Origin: Odiellus spinosus
Lineage: Eukaryota; Arthropoda; Arachnida; Opiliones; Phalangiidae
Length of the DNA: 64,000 nt
Direction: 5' to 3'
Assembly (NCBI GenBank): GCA_963920705.1
Contig: CAWUCO010000251.1
Span: 186,001-250,000 of the forward strand
In this document: in pieces, positions 12,811 to 27,100 of the stretch
How positions within the stretch are numbered: the stretch's first letter is position 1
Layout: every line of letters begins with the position of its first letter
Notes under the pieces: model-generated
Databases searched by the model: none
What the model was told of the DNA's origin: nothing
The model's input: only the letters and a program-made list of their open reading frames with translations
Position numbers and translations under genes: made by a program

Positions 12811-15800
12811 TTGTTCCTTTTTCCTTTTTCAAGTCAAACTTTTTCCTTTTTCAAGTCAAACTTTTTCCTTTTTCAAGTCAAACTTTTTCCTTTTTCAAGT
12901 CAAACTTTTTCCTTTTTCAAGTCAAACTTTTTAATTTTTCAAGTCAAACTTTTTCCTTTTTCAAGTCAAACTTTTTCCATTTTCAAGTCAAACTTTTTCC
13001 TTTTTCAAGTCAAACTTTTTCCTTTTTCAAGTCAAACTTTTTCCTTTTTTAAGTCAAACTTTTTCCTTTTTCAAGTCAAACATTTTCCTTTTTCAAGTCA
13101 AACTTTTTCCTTTTTCAAGTCAAACTTTTTCCTTTTTCAAGTCAAACTTTTTCCTTTTCCAAGTCAAACTTTTTCCTTTTTCAAGTCAAACTTTTTCCAT
13201 TTTCCAATCAAACTTTTTCCTTTTTCAAGTCAAACTTTTTCCTTTTTCAAGTCAAACTTTTTCATTTTTCAAGTCAAACTTTTTCATTTTTAGAGTCAAA
13301 CTTTTTCATTTTTCAAGTCAAACTTTTTCATTTTTCAAGTCAAACTTTTTCATTTTTCAAGTCAAACTTTTTCATTTTTCAAGTCAAACTTTTTCATTTT
13401 TCAAGTCAAACTTTTTCATTTTTCAAGCCAAACTTTTTCATTTTTCAAGTCAAACTTTTTCCTTTTTCAAGTCAAACTTTTTCCTTTTTCAAGTCAAACT
13501 TTTTCATTTTTCAAGTCAAACTTTTTCATTTTTCAAGTCAAACCTTTTCATTTTTCAAGTCAAACTTTTTCATTTTTCAAGTCAAACTTTTTCATTTTTC
13601 AAGTCAAACTTTTTCATTTTTCAAGTCAAACTTTTTCATTTTTCAAGCCAAACTTTTTCATTTTTCAAGTCAAACTTTTTCATTTTTCAAGTCAAACTTT
13701 TTCATTTTTCAAGTCAAACTTTTTCATTTTTCAAGTCAAACTTTTTCATTTTTCAAGTCAAACTTTTTCATTTTTCAAGTCAAACTTTTTCCTTTTTCAA
13801 GTCAAACTTTTTCCTTTTTCAAGTCAAACCTTTTCATTTTTCAAGTCAAACTTTTTCATTTTTCAAGTCAAACTTTTTCATTTTTCAAGTCAAACTTTTT
13901 CATTTTTCAAGTCAAACTTTTTCATTTTTCAAGTCAAACTTTTTCCTTTTTCAAGTCAAACTTTTTCCTTTTTCAAGTCAAACCTTTTCATTTTTCAAGT
14001 CAAACTTTTTCATTTTTCAAGTCAAACTTTTTCATTTTTCAAGTCAAACTTTTTCCTTTTTCAAGTCAAACTTTTTCATTTTTCAAGTCAAACTTTTTCA
14101 TTTTTCAAGTCAAACTTTTTCATTTTTCAAGTCAAACTTTTTCATTTTTCAAGTCAAACTTTTTTATTTTTCAAGTCAAACTTTTTCATTTTTCAAGTCA
14201 AACTTTTTCATTTTTCAAGTCAAACTTTTTCATTTTTCAAGCCAAACTTTTTAATTTTTCAAGTCAAACTTTTTCATTTTTCAAGTCAAACTTTTTCATT
14301 TTTCAAGTCAAACTTTTTTCTTTTTCAAGTCAAACTTTTTCCTTTTTCAAGTCAAACTTTTTCATTTTTCAAGTCAAACATTTTCATTTTACAAGTCAAA
14401 CTTTTTCATTTTACAAGTCAAACTTTTTCATTTTACAAGTCAAACTTTTTCCTTTTTCAAGTCAAACTTTTTCCTTTTTTAAGTCAAACTTTTTCCTTTT
14501 TCAAGTCAAACATTTTCCTTTTTCAAGTCAAACTTTTTCCTTTTTCAAGTTAAACTTGTTCCTTTTTCCTTTTTCAAGTCAAACTTTTTCCTTTTTCAAG
14601 TCAAACTTTTTCCTTTTTCAAGTCAAACTTTTTCCTTTTTCAAGTCAAACTTTTTCCTTTTTCAAGTCAAACTTTTTAATTTTTCAAGTCAAACTTTTTC
14701 CTTTTTCAAGTCAAACTTTTTCCATTTTCAAGTCAAACTTTTTCCTTTTTCAAGTCAAACTTTTTCCTTTTTCAAGTCAAACTTTTTCCTTTTTTAAGTC
14801 AAACTTTTTCCTTTTTCAAGTCAAACATTTTCCTTTTTCAAGTCAAACTTTTTCCTTTTTCAAGTCAAACTTTTTCCTTTTTCAAGTCAAACTTTTTCCT
14901 TTTCCAAGTCAAACTTTTTCCTTTTTCAAGTCAAACTTTTTCCATTTTCCAATCAAACTTTTTCCTTTTTCAAGTCAAACTTTTTCCTTTTTCAAGTCAA
15001 ACTTTTTCATTTTTCAAGTCAAACTTTTTCATTTTTAGAGTCAAACTTTTTCATTTTTCAAGTCAAACTTTTTCATTTTTCAAGTCAAACTTTTTCATTT
15101 TTCAAGTCAAACTTTTTCATTTTTCAAGTCAAACTTTTTCATTTTTCAAGTCAAACTTTTTCATTTTTCAAGCCAAACTTTTTCATTTTTCAAGTCAAAC
15201 TTTTTCCTTTTTCAAGTCAAACTTTTTCCTTTTTCAAGTCAAACTTTTTCATTTTTCAAGTCAAACTTTTTCATTTTTCAAGTCAAACCTTTTCATTTTT
15301 CAAGTCAAACTTTTTCATTTTTCAAGTCAAACTTTTTCATTTTTCAAGTCAAACTTTTTCATTTTTCAAGTCAAACTTTTTCATTTTTCAAGCCAAACTT
15401 TTTCATTTTTCAAGTCAAACTTTTTCATTTTTCAAGTCAAACTTTTTCATTTTTCAAGTCAAACTTTTTCATTTTTCAAGTCAAACTTTTTCATTTTTCA
15501 AGTCAAACTTTTTCATTTTTCAAGTCAAACTTTTTCCTTTTTCAAGTCAAACTTTTTCCTTTTTCAAGTCAAACCTTTTCATTTTTCAAGTCAAACTTTT
15601 TCATTTTTCAAGTCAAACTTTTTCATTTTTCAAGTCAAACTTTTTCCTTTTTCAAGTCAAACTTTTTCATTTTTCAAGTCAAACTTTTTCATTTTTAGAG
15701 TCAAACTTTTTCATTTTTCAAGTCAAACTTTTTCATTTTTCAAGTCAAACTTTTTCATTTTTCAAGTCAAACTTTTTCATTTTTCAAGTCAAACTTTTTC

Positions 15801-17913
15801 ATTTTTCAAGTCAAACTTTTTCATTTTTCAAGCCAAACTTTTTCATTTTTCAAGTCAAACTTTTTCATTTTTCAAGTCAAACTTTTTCATTTTTCAAGTC
15901 AAACTTTTTCATTTTTCAAGTCAAACTTTTTCATTTTTCAAGTCAAACTTTTTCCTTTTTCAAGTCAAACTTTTTCCTTTTTCAAGTCAAACCTTTTCAT
16001 TTTTCAAGTCAAACTTTTTCATTTTTCAAGTCAAACTTTTTCATTTTTCAAGTCAAACTTTTTCCTTTTTCAAGTCAAACTTTTTCATTTTTCAAGTCAA
16101 ACTTTTTCATTTTTCAAGTCAAACTTTTTCATTTTTCAAGTCAAACTTTTTCATTTTTCAAGTCAAACTTTTTTATTTTTCAAGTCAAACTTTTTCATTT
16201 TTCAAGTCAAACTTTTTCATTTTTCAAGTCAAACTTTTTCATTTTTCAAGCCAAACTTTTTCATTTTTCAAGTCAAACTTTTTCATTTTTCAAGTCAAAC
16301 TTTTTCATTTTTCAAGTCAAACTTTTTTCTTTTTCAAGTCAAACTTTTTCCTTTTTCAAGTCAAACTTTTTCATTTTTCAAGTCAAACATTTTCATTTTA
16401 CAAGTCAAACTTTTTCATTTTACAAGTCAAACTTTTTCATTTTACAAGTCAAACTTTTTCCTTTTTCAAGTCAAACTTTTTCCTTTTTTAAGTCAAACTT
16501 TTTCCTTTTTCAAGTCAAACATTTTCCTTTTTCAAGTCAAACTTTTTCCTTTTTCAAGTTAAACTTGTTCCTTTTTCCTTTTTCAAGTCAAACTTTTTCC
16601 TTTTTCAAGTCAAACTTTTTCCTTTTTCAAGTCAAACTTTTTCCTTTTTCAAGTCAAACTTTTTCCTTTTTCAAGTCAAACTTTTTAATTTTTCAAGTCA
16701 AACTTTTTCCTTTTTCAAGTCAAACTTTTTCCATTTTCAAGTCAAACTTTTTCCTTTTTCAAGTCAAACTTTTTCCTTTTTCAAGTCAAACTTTTTCCTT
16801 TTTTAAGTCAAACTTTTTCCTTTTTCAAGTCAAACATTTTCCTTTTTCAAGTCAAACTTTTTCCTTTTTCAAGTCAAACTTTTTCCTTTTTCAAGTCAAA
16901 CTTTTTCCTTTTCCAAGTCAAACTTTTTCCTTTTTCAAGTCAAACTTTTTCCATTTTCCAATCAAACTTTTTCCTTTTTCAAGTCAAACTTTTTCCTTTT
17001 TCAAGTCAAACTTTTTCATTTTTCAAGTCAAACTTTTTCATTTTTAGAGTCAAACTTTTTCATTTTTCAAGTCAAACTTTTTCATTTTTCAAGTCAAACT
17101 TTTTCATTTTTCAAGTCAAACTTTTTCATTTTTCAAGTCAAACTTTTTCATTTTTCAAGTCAAACTTTTTCATTTTTCAAGCCAAACTTTTTCATTTTTC
17201 AAGTCAAACTTTTTCATTTTTCAAGTCAAACTTTTTCATTTTTCAAGTCAAACTTTTTCATTTTTCAAGTCAAACTTTTTCATTTTTCAAGTCAAACTTT
17301 TTCCTTTTTCAAGTCAAACTTTTTCCTTTTTCAAGTCAAACCTTTTCATTTTTCAAGTCAAACTTTTTCATTTTTCAAGTCAAACTTTTTCATTTTTCAA
17401 GTCAAACTTTTTCCTTTTTCAAGTCAAACTTTTTCATTTTTCAAGTCAAACTTTTTCATTTTTCAAGTCAAACTTTTTCATTTTTCAAGTCAAACTTTTT
17501 CATTTTTCAAGTCAAACTTTTTTATTTTTCAAGTCAAACTTTTTCATTTTTCAAGTCAAACTTTTTCATTTTTCAAGTCAAACTTTTTCATTTTTCAAGC
17601 CAAACTTTTTCATTTTTCAAGTCAAACTTTTTCATTTTTCAAGTCAAACTTTTTCATTTTTCAAGTCAAACTTTTTCCTTTTTCAAGTCAAACTTTTTCC
17701 TTTTTCAAGTCAAACTTTTTCATTTTTCAAGTCAAACATTTTCATTTTACAAGTCAAACTTTTTCATTTTACAAGTCAAACTTTTTCATTTTACAAGTCA
17801 AACTTTTTCCTTTTTCAAGTCAAACTTTTTCCTTTTTTAAGTCAAACTTTTTCCTTTTTCAAGTCAAACATTTTCCTTTTTCAAGTCAAACTTTTTCCTT
17901 TTTCAAGTCAAAC
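12811..17913 (+). repeat. Three tandem HOR units of 1745, 2009 and 1349 bp
   Basis: Units begin at the 29-bp TTGTTCC monomer at 12811, 14556 and 16565, with the next at 17914. An independent marker, ACTTTTTTATTTTTC, at 12421, 14166, 16175 and 17524 gives the same spacings of 1745, 2009 and 1349. The first 480 bp of the three units encode the same 160-residue translation. Each length is 22 x N + 7 (N = 79, 91, 61), so the single 29-bp monomer explains the remainder. The units differ only by whole monomers: 264 bp (12) and 396 bp (18). Confidence 0.88.
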
Positions 17914-20900
17914 TTGTTCCTTTTTCCTTTTTCAAGTCAAACTTTTTCCTTTTTCAAGTCAAACTTTTTCCTTTTTCAAGTCAAACTTTTTCCTTTTTCA
18001 AGTCAAACTTTTTCCTTTTTCAAGTCAAACTTTTTAATTTTTCAAGTCAAACTTTTTCCTTTTTCAAGTCAAACTTTTTCCATTTTCAAGTCAAACTTTT
18101 TCCTTTTTCAAGTCAAACTTTTTCCTTTTTCAAGTCAAACTTTTTCCTTTTTTAAGTCAAACTTTTTCCTTTTTCAAGTCAAACATTTTCCTTTTTCAAG
18201 TCAAACTTTTTCCTTTTTCAAGTCAAACTTTTTCCTTTTTCAAGTCAAACTTTTTCCTTTTCCAAGTCAAACTTTTTCCTTTTTCAAGTCAAACTTTTTC
18301 CATTTTCCAATCAAACTTTTTCCTTTTTCAAGTCAAACTTTTTCATTTTTCAAGTCAAACTTTTTCATTTTTCAAGTCAAACTTTTTCATTTTTCAAGTC
18401 AAACTTTTTCATTTTTCAAGTCAAACTTTTTCCTTTTTCAAGTCAAACTTTTTCATTTTTCAAGTCAAACTTTTTCATTTTTCAAGTCAAACTTTTTCAT
18501 TTTTCAATTCAAACTTTTTCATTTTTCAATTCAAACTTTTTCATTTTTCAAGTCAAACTTTTTCATTTTTCAAGTCAAACTTTCATTTTTCAAGTCAAAC
18601 TTTTTCCTTTTTCAAGTCAAACTTTTTCCTTTTTCAAGTCAAACTTTTTCCTTTTCAAGTCAAACTTTTTCATTTTTCAAGTCAAACTTTTTCATTTTAC
18701 AACTCAAACTTTTTCATTTTACAAGTCAAACTTTTTCCTTTTTCAAGTCAAACTTTTTCCTTTTTCAAGTCAAACTTTTTCATTTTTCAAGTCAAACTTT
18801 TTCATTTTTCAAGTCAAACTTTTTAATTTTTCAAGTCAAACTTTTTCATTTTTCAAGTCAAACTTTTTCATTTTACAACTCAAACTTTTTCATTTTACAA
18901 GTCAAACTTTTTCCTTTTTCAAGTCAAACTTTTTCCTTTTTCAAGTCAAACTTTTTCATTTTTCAAGTCAAACTTTTTCATTTTTCAAGTCAAACTTTTT
19001 AATTTTTCAAGTCAAACTTTTTCATTTTTCAAGTCAAACTTTTTCATTTTACAAGTCAAACTTTTTCATTTTACAAGTCAAACTTTTTCCTTTTTCAAGT
19101 CAAACTTTTTCCTTTTTTAAGTCAAACTTTTTCCTTTTTCAAGTCAAACATTTTCCTTTTTCAAGTCAAACTTTTTCCTTTTTCAAGTCAAACTTTTTCC
19201 TTTTTCAAGTCAAACTTTTTCCTTTTCCAAGTCAAACTTTTTCCTTTTTCAAGTCAAACTTTTTCCTTTTTCAAGTCAAACTTTTTAATTTTTCAAGTCA
19301 AACTTTTTCCTTTTTCAAGTCAAACTTTTTCCATTTTCAAATCAAACTTTTTCCTTTTTCAAGTCAAACTTTTTCATTTTTCAAGTCAAACTTTTTCATT
19401 TTTCAAGTCAAACTTTTTCATTTTTCAAGTCAAACTTTTTCCTTTTTCAAGTCAAACTTTTTCCTTTTTCAAGTCAAACTTTTTCATTTTTCAAGTCAAA
19501 ATTTTTCATTTTTCAAGTCAAACCTTTTCATTTTTCAAGTCAAACTTTTTCATTTTTCAAGTCAAACTTTTTCATTTTTCAAGTCAAACTTTTTCATTTT
19601 TCAAGTCAAACTTTTTCATTTTTCAAGTCAAACTTTTTCATTTTTCAAGTCAAACTTTTTCATTTTTCAAGTCAAACTTTTTCATTTTTCAAGTCAAACT
19701 TTTTCATTTTTCAAGTCAAACTTTTTCCTTTTTCAAGTCAAACTTTTTCATTTTTCAAGTCAAACTTTTTCATTTTTCAAGTCAAACTTTTTCATTTTTC
19801 AAGTCAAACCTTTTCATTTTTCAATTCAAACTTTTTCATTTTTCAAGTCAAACTTTTTCCTTTTTCAAGTCAAACTTTTTCCTTTTTCAAGTCAAACTTT
19901 TTCCTTTTCCAAGTCAAACTTTTTCCTTTTTCAAGTCAAACTTTTTCCTTTTTCAAGTCAAACTTTTTAATTTTTCAAGTCAAACTTTTTCCTTTTTCAA
20001 GTCAAACTTTTTCCATTTTCAAATCAAACTTTTTCCTTTTTCAAGTCAAACTTTTTCATTTTTCAAGACAAACTTTTTCATTTTTCAAGTCAAACTTTTT
20101 CATTTTTCAAGTCAAACTTTTTCATTTTTCAAGTCAAACTTTTTCCTTTTTCAAGTCAAACTTTTTCCTTTTTCAAGTCAAACTTTTTCATTTTTCAAGT
20201 CAAACTTTTTCCTTTTTCAAGTCAAACATTTTCCTTTTTCAAGTCAAACTTTTTCCTTTTTCAAGTCAAACTTTTTCCTTTTTCAAGTCAAACTTTTTCC
20301 TTTTTCAAGTCAAACTTTTTCCTTTTTTAAGTCAAACTTTTTCCTTTTTCAAGTCAAACATTTTCCTTTTTCAAGTCAAACTTTTTCCTTTTTCAAGTCA
20401 AACTTTTTCCTTTTTCAAGTCAAACTTTTTCCTTTTCCAAGTCAAACTTTTTCCTTTTTCAAGTCAAACTTTTTCCATTTTCCAATCAAACTTTTTCCTT
20501 TTTCAAGTCAAACTTTTTCATTTTTCAAGTCAAACTTTTTCATTTTTCAAGTCAAACTTTTTCATTTTTCAAGTCAAACTTTTTCATTTTTCAAGTCAAA
20601 CTTTTTCCTTTTTCAAGTCAAACTTTTTCATTTTTCAAGTCAAACTTTTTCATTTTTCAAGTCAAACTTTTTCATTTTTCAAGTCAAACCTTTTCATTTT
20701 TCAATTCAAACTTTTTCATTTTTCAAGTCAAACTTTTTCATTTTTCAAGTCAAACTTTCATTTTTCAAGTCAAACTTTTTCCTTTTTCAAGTCAAACTTT
20801 TTCCTTTTTCAAGTCAAACTTTTTCCTTTTCAAGTCAAACTTTTTCATTTTTCAAGTCAAACTTTTTCATTTTACAACTCAAACTTTTTCATTTTACAAG

Positions 20901-23900
20901 TCAAACTTTTTCCTTTTTCAAGTCAAACTTTTTCCTTTTTCAAGTCAAACTTTTTCATTTTTCAAGTCAAACTTTTTCATTTTTCAAGTCAAACTTTTTA
21001 ATTTTTCAAGTCAAACTTTTTCATTTTTCAAGTCAAACTTTTTCATTTTACAACTCAAACTTTTTCATTTTACAAGTCAAACTTTTTCCTTTTTCAAGTC
21101 AAACTTTTTCCTTTTTCAAGTCAAACTTTTTCATTTTTCAAGTCAAACTTTTTCATTTTTCAAGTCAAACTTTTTAATTTTTCAAGTCAAACTTTTTCAT
21201 TTTTCAAGTCAAACTTTTTCATTTTACAAGTCAAACTTTTTCATTTTACAAGTCAAACTTTTTCCTTTTTCAAGTCAAACTTTTTCCTTTTTTAAGTCAA
21301 ACTTTTTCCTTTTTCAAGTCAAACATTTTCCTTTTTCAAGTCAAACTTTTTCCTTTTTCAAGTCAAACTTTTTCCTTTTTGAAGTCAAACTTTTTCCTTT
21401 TCCAAGTCAAACTTTTTCCTTTTTCAAGTCAAACTTTTTCCTTTTTCAAGTCAAACTTTTTAATTTTTCAAGTCAAACTTTTTCCTTTTTCAAGTCAAAC
21501 TTTTTCCATTTTCAAATCAAACTTTTTCCTTTTTCAAGTCAAACTTTTTCATTTTTCAAGACAAACTTTTTCATTTTTCAAGTCAAACTTTTTCCTTTTT
21601 CAAGTCAAACTTTTTCATTTTTCAAGTCAAACTTTTTCATTTTTCAAGTCAAACTTTTTAATTTTTCAAGTCAAACTTTTTCATTTTTCAAGTCAAACTT
21701 TTTCATTTTACAAGTCAAACTTTTTCATTTTACAAGTCAAACTTTTTCCTTTTTCAAGTCAAACTTTTTCCTTTTTTAAGTCAAACTTTTTCCTTTTTCA
21801 AGTCAAACATTTTCCTTTTTCAAGTCAAACTTTTTCCTTTTTCAAGTCAAACTTTTTCCTTTTTCAAGTCAAACTTTTTCCTTTTCCAAGTCAAACTTTT
21901 TCCTTTTTCAAGTCAAACTTTTTCCTTTTTCAAGTCAAACTTTTTAATTTTTCAAGTCAAACTTTTTCATTTTTCAAGTCAAACTTTTTCCTTTTTCAAG
22001 TCAAACTTTTTCCTTTTTCAAGTCAAACTTTTTCATTTTTCAAGTCAAAATTTTTCATTTTTCAAGTCAAACCTTTTCATTTTTCAAGTCAAACTTTTTC
22101 ATTTTTCAAGTCAAACTTTTTCATTTTTCAAGTCAAACTTTTTCATTTTTCAAGTCAAACTTTTTCATTTTTCAAGCCAAACTTTTTCATTTTTCAAGTC
22201 AAACTTTTTCATTTTTCAAGTCAAACTTTTTCATTTTTCAAGTCAAACTTTTTCATTTTTCAAGTCAAACTTTTTCATTTTTCAAGTCAAACTTTTTCAT
22301 TTTTCAAGTCAAACTTTTTCCTTTTTCAAGTCAAACTTTTTCCTTTTTCAAGTCAAACCTTTTCATTTTTCAAGTCAAACTTTTTCATTTTTCAAGTCAA
22401 ACTTTTTCATTTTTCAAGTCAAACTTTTTCCTTTTTCAAGTCAAACTTTTTCATTTTTCAAGTCAAACTTTTTCATTTTTCAAGTCAAACTTTTTCATTT
22501 TTCAAGTCAAACTTTTTCATTTTTCAAGTCAAACTTTTTCATTTTTCAAGTCAAACTTTTTCATTTTTCAAGTCAAACTTTTTCATTTTTCAAGTCAAAC
22601 TTTTTCATTTTTCAAGCCAAACTTTTTCATTTTTCAAGTCAAACTTTTTCATTTTTCAAGTCAAACTTTTTCATTTTTCAAGTCAAACTTTTTCATTTTT
22701 CAAGTCAAACTTTTTCATTTTTCAAGTCAAACTTTTTCCTTTTTCAAGTCAAACTTTTTCCTTTTTCAAGTCAAACCTTTTCATTTTTCAAGTCAAACTT
22801 TTTCATTTTTCAAGTCAAACTTTTTCATTTTTCAAGTCAAACTTTTTCCTTTTTCAAGTCAAACTTTTTCATTTTTCAAGTCAAACTTTTTCATTTTTCA
22901 AGTCAAACTTTTTCATTTTTCAAGTCAAACTTTTTCATTTTTCAAGTCAAACTTTTTTATTTTTCAAGTCAAACTTTTTCATTTTTCAAGTCAAACTTTT
23001 TCATTTTTCAAGTCAAACTTTTTCATTTTTCAAGCCAAACTTTTTCATTTTTCAAGTCAAACTTTTTCATTTTTCAAGTCAAACTTTTTCATTTTTCAAG
23101 TCAAACTTTTTCCTTTTTCAAGTCAAACTTTTTCCTTTTTCAAGTCAAACTTTTTCATTTTTCAAGTCAAACATTTTCATTTTACAAGTCAAACTTTTTC
23201 ATTTTACAAGTCAAACTTTTTCATTTTACAAGTCAAACTTTTTCCTTTTTCAAGTCAAACTTTTTCCTTTTTTAAGTCAAACTTTTTCCTTTTTCAAGTC
23301 AAACATTTTCCTTTTTCAAGTCAAACTTTTTCCTTTTTCAAGTCAAACTTGTTCCTTTTTCCTTTTTCAAGTCAAACTTTTTCCTTTTTCAAGTCAAACT
23401 TTTTCCTTTTTCAGTCAAACTTTTTCCTTTTTCAAGTCAAACTTTTTCCTTTTTCAAGTCAAACTTTTTAATTTTTCAAGTCAAACTTTTTCCTTTTTCA
23501 AGTCAAACTTTTTCCATTTTCAAGTCAAACTTTTTCCTTTTTCAAGTCAAACTTTTTCCTTTTTCAAGTCAAACTTTTTCCTTTTTTAAGTCAAACTTTT
23601 TCCTTTTTCAAGTCAAACATTTTCCTTTTTCAAGTCAAACTTTTTCCTTTTTCAAGTCAAACTTTTTCCTTTTTCAAGTCAAACTTTTTCCTTTTCCAAG
23701 TCAAACTTTTTCCTTTTTCAAGTCAAACTTTTTCCATTTTCAAATCAAACTTTTTCCTTTTTCAAGTCAAACTTTTTCATTTTTCAAGTCAAACTTTTTC
23801 ATTTTTCAAGTCAAACTTTTTCATTTTTCAAGTCAAACTTTTTCATTTTTCAAGTCAAACTTTTTCCTTTTTCAAGTCAAACTTTTTCATTTTTCAAGTC

Positions 23901-24823
23901 AAACTTTTTCATTTTTCAAGTCAAACTTTTTCATTTTTCAAGTCAAACCTTTTCATTTTTCAATTCAAACTTTTTCATTTTTCAAGTCAAACTTTTTCAT
24001 TTTTCAAGTCAAACTTTCATTTTTCAAGTCAAACTTTTTCCTTTTTCAAGTCAAACTTTTTCCTTTTTCAAGTCAAACTTTTTCCTTTTCAAGTCAAACT
24101 TTTTCATTTTTCAAGTCAAACTTTTTCATTTTACAACTCAAACTTTTTCATTTTACAAGTCAAACTTTTTCCTTTTTCAAGTCAAACTTTTTCCTTTTTC
24201 AAGTCAAACTTTTTCATTTTTCAAGTCAAACTTTTTCATTTTTCAAGTCAAACTTTTTAATTTTTCAAGTCAAACTTTTTCATTTTTCAAGTCAAACTTT
24301 TCATTTTACAAGTCAAACTTTTTCATTTTACAGGTCAAACTTTTTCCTTTTTCAAGTCAAACTTTTTCCTTTTTTAAGTCAAACTTTTTCCTTTTTCAAG
24401 TCAAACATTTTCCTTTTTCAAGTCAAACTTTTTCCTTTTTCAAGTCAAACTTTTTCCTTTTTCAAGTCAAACTTTTCCTTTTCCAAGTCAAACTTTTTCC
24501 TTTTTCAAGTCAAACTTTTTCCTTTTTCAAGTCAAACTTTTTCCTTTTTCAAGTCAAACTTTTTAATTTTTCAAGTCAAACTTTTTCCTTTTTCAAGTCA
24601 AACTTTTTCCATTTTCAAATCAAACTTTTTCCTTTTTCAAGTCAAACTTTTTCATTTTTAAAGTCAAACTTTTTCTTTTTTCAAGTCAAACTTTTTCATT
24701 TTTCAAGTCAAACTTTTTCATTTTTCAAGTCAAACTTTTTCCTTTTTTAAGTCAAACTTTTTCCTTTTTCAAGTCAAACATTTTCCTTTTTCAAGTCAAA
24801 CTTTTTCCTTTTTCAAGTCAAAC
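17914..24823 (+). repeat. Composite satellite block with two larger HOR units
   Basis: The TTGTTCC junction monomer recurs at 17914, 23349 and 24824, giving units of 5435 and 1475 bp. The ACTTTTTTATTTTTC marker at 17524 and 22959 confirms 5435. Lengths are 247 x 22 + 1 and 67 x 22 + 1. In each case the +7 of the junction monomer is offset by short monomers adding to -6 (near 18587, 18655, 20757 and 20830 in the first; near 23413, 24015, 24088, 24299 and 24475 in the second). Blocks with CATTTTACAACTC and TTAATTTTT recur several times within it. Confidence 0.7.
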
Positions 24824-27100
24824 TTGTTCCTTTTTCCTTTTTCAAGTCAAACTTTTTCCTTTTTCAAGTCAAACTTTTTCCTTTTTCAAGTCAAACTTTT
24901 TCCTTTTTCAAGTCAAACTTTTTCCTTTTTCAAGTCAAACTTTTTAATTTTTCAAGTCAAACTTTTTCCTTTTTCAAGTCAAACTTTTTCCATTTTCAAG
25001 TCAAACTTTTTCCTTTTTCAAGTCAAACTTTTTCCTTTTTCAAGTCAAACTTTTTCCTTTTTTAAGTCAAACTTTTTCCTTTTTCAAGTCAAACATTTTC
25101 CTTTTTCAAGTCAAACTTTTTCCTTTTTCAAGTCAAACTTTTTCCTTTTTCAAGTCAAACTTTTTCCTTTTCCAAGTCAAACTTTTTCCTTTTTCAAGTC
25201 AAACTTTTTCCTTTTTCAAGTCAAACTTTTTCCTTTTTCAAGTCAAACTTTTTAATTTTTCAAGTCAAACTTTTTCCTTTTTCAAGTCAAACTTTTTCCA
25301 TTTTCAAATCAAACTTTTTCCTTTTTCAAGTCAAACTTTTTCATTTTTCAAGTCAAACTTTTTCATTTTTCAAGTCAAACTTTTTCATTTTTCAAGTCAA
25401 ACTTTTTCATTTTTCAAGTCAAACTTTTTCCTTTTTCAAGTCAAACTTTTTCATTTTTCAAGTCAAACTTTTTCATTTTTCAAGTCAAACTTTTTCATTT
25501 TTCAAGTCAAACCTTTTCATTTTTCAATTCAAACTTTTTCATTTTTCAAGTCAAACTTTTTCATTTTTCAAGTCAAACTTTCATTTTTCAAGTCAAACTT
25601 TTTCCTTTTTCAAGTCAAACTTTTTCCTTTTTCAAGTCAAACTTTTTCCTTTTCAAGTCAAACTTTTTCATTTTTCAAGTCAAACTTTTTCATTTTACAA
25701 CTCAAACTTTTTCATTTTACAAGTCAAACTTTTTCCTTTTTCAAGTCAAACTTTTTCCTTTTTCAAGTCAAACTTTTTCATTTTTCAAGTCAAACTTTTT
25801 CATTTTTCAAGTCAAACTTTTTCTTTTTTCAAGTCAAACTTTTTCATTTTTCAAGTCAAACTTTTTCATTTTTCAAGTCAAACTTTTTCCTTTTTTAAGT
25901 CAAACTTTTTCCTTTTTCAAGTCAAACATTTTCCTTTTTCAAGTCAAACTTTTTCCTTTTTCAAGTCAAACTTGTTCCTTTTTCCTTTTTCAAGTCAAAC
26001 TTTTTCCTTTTTCAAGTCAAACTTTTTCCTTTTTCAAGTCAAACTTTTTCCTTTTTCAAGTCAAACTTTTTCCTTTTTCAAGTCAAACTTTTTAATTTTT
26101 CAAGTCAAACTTTTTCCTTTTTCAAGTCAAACTTTTTCCATTTTCAAGTCAAACTTTTTCCTTTTTCAAGTCAAACTTTTTCCTTTTTCAAGTCAAACTT
26201 TTTCCTTTTTTAAGTCAAACTTTTTCCTTTTTCAAGTCAAACATTTTCCTTTTTCAAGTCAAACTTTTTCCTTTTTCAAGTCAAACTTTTTCCTTTTTCA
26301 AGTCAAACTTTTTCCTTTTCCAAGTCAAACTTTTTCCTTTTTCAAGTCAAACTTTTTCCTTTTTCAAGTCAAACTTTTTCCTTTTTCAAGTCAAACTTTT
26401 TAATTTTTCAAGTCAAACTTTTTCCTTTTTCAAGTCAAACTTTTTCCATTTTCAAATCAAACTTTTTCCTTTTTCAAGTCAAACTTTTTCATTTTTCAAG
26501 TCAAACTTTTTCATTTTTCAAGTCAAACTTTTTCATTTTTCAAGTCAAACTTTTTCATTTTTCAAGTCAAACTTTTTCCTTTTTCAAGTCAAACTTTTTC
26601 ATTTTTCAAGTCAAACTTTTTCATTTTTCAAGTCAAACTTTTTCATTTTTCAAGTCAAACCTTTTCATTTTTCAATTCAAACTTTTTCATTTTTCAAGTC
26701 AAACTTTTTCATTTTTCAAGTCAAACTTTCATTTTTCAAGTCAAACTTTTTCCTTTTTCAAGTCAAACTTTTTCCTTTTTCAAGTCAAACTTTTTCCTTT
26801 TCAAGTCAAACTTTTTCATTTTTCAAGTCAAACTTTTTCATTTTACAACTCAAACTTTTTCATTTTACAAGTCAAACTTTTTCCTTTTTCAAGTCAAACT
26901 TTTTCCTTTTTCAAGTCAAACTTTTTCATTTTTCAAGTCAAACTTTTTCATTTTTCAAGTCAAACTTTTTAATTTTTCAAGTCAAACTTTTTCATTTTTC
27001 AAGTCAAACTTTTCATTTTACAAGTCAAACTTTTTCATTTTACAGGTCAAACTTTTTCCTTTTTCAAGTCAAACTTTTTCCTTTTTTAAGTCAAACTTTT
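24824..27100 (+). repeat. 1148-bp tandem duplication in the satellite
   Basis: The TTGTTCC junction at 24824 and 25972, CTTTTTTAAG at 24749 and 25897, CTTTTCATTTTTCAATTC at 25512 and 26660, and CAACTC at 25698 and 26846 are all 1148 bp apart. The length is 52 monomers plus 4 bp (+7, -2, -1), matching one 29-bp, one 20-bp and one 21-bp monomer per copy. A rare ACAGGTC near 24333 and 27045 (2712 apart) links the ends of the block to the preceding segment. Confidence 0.85.
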
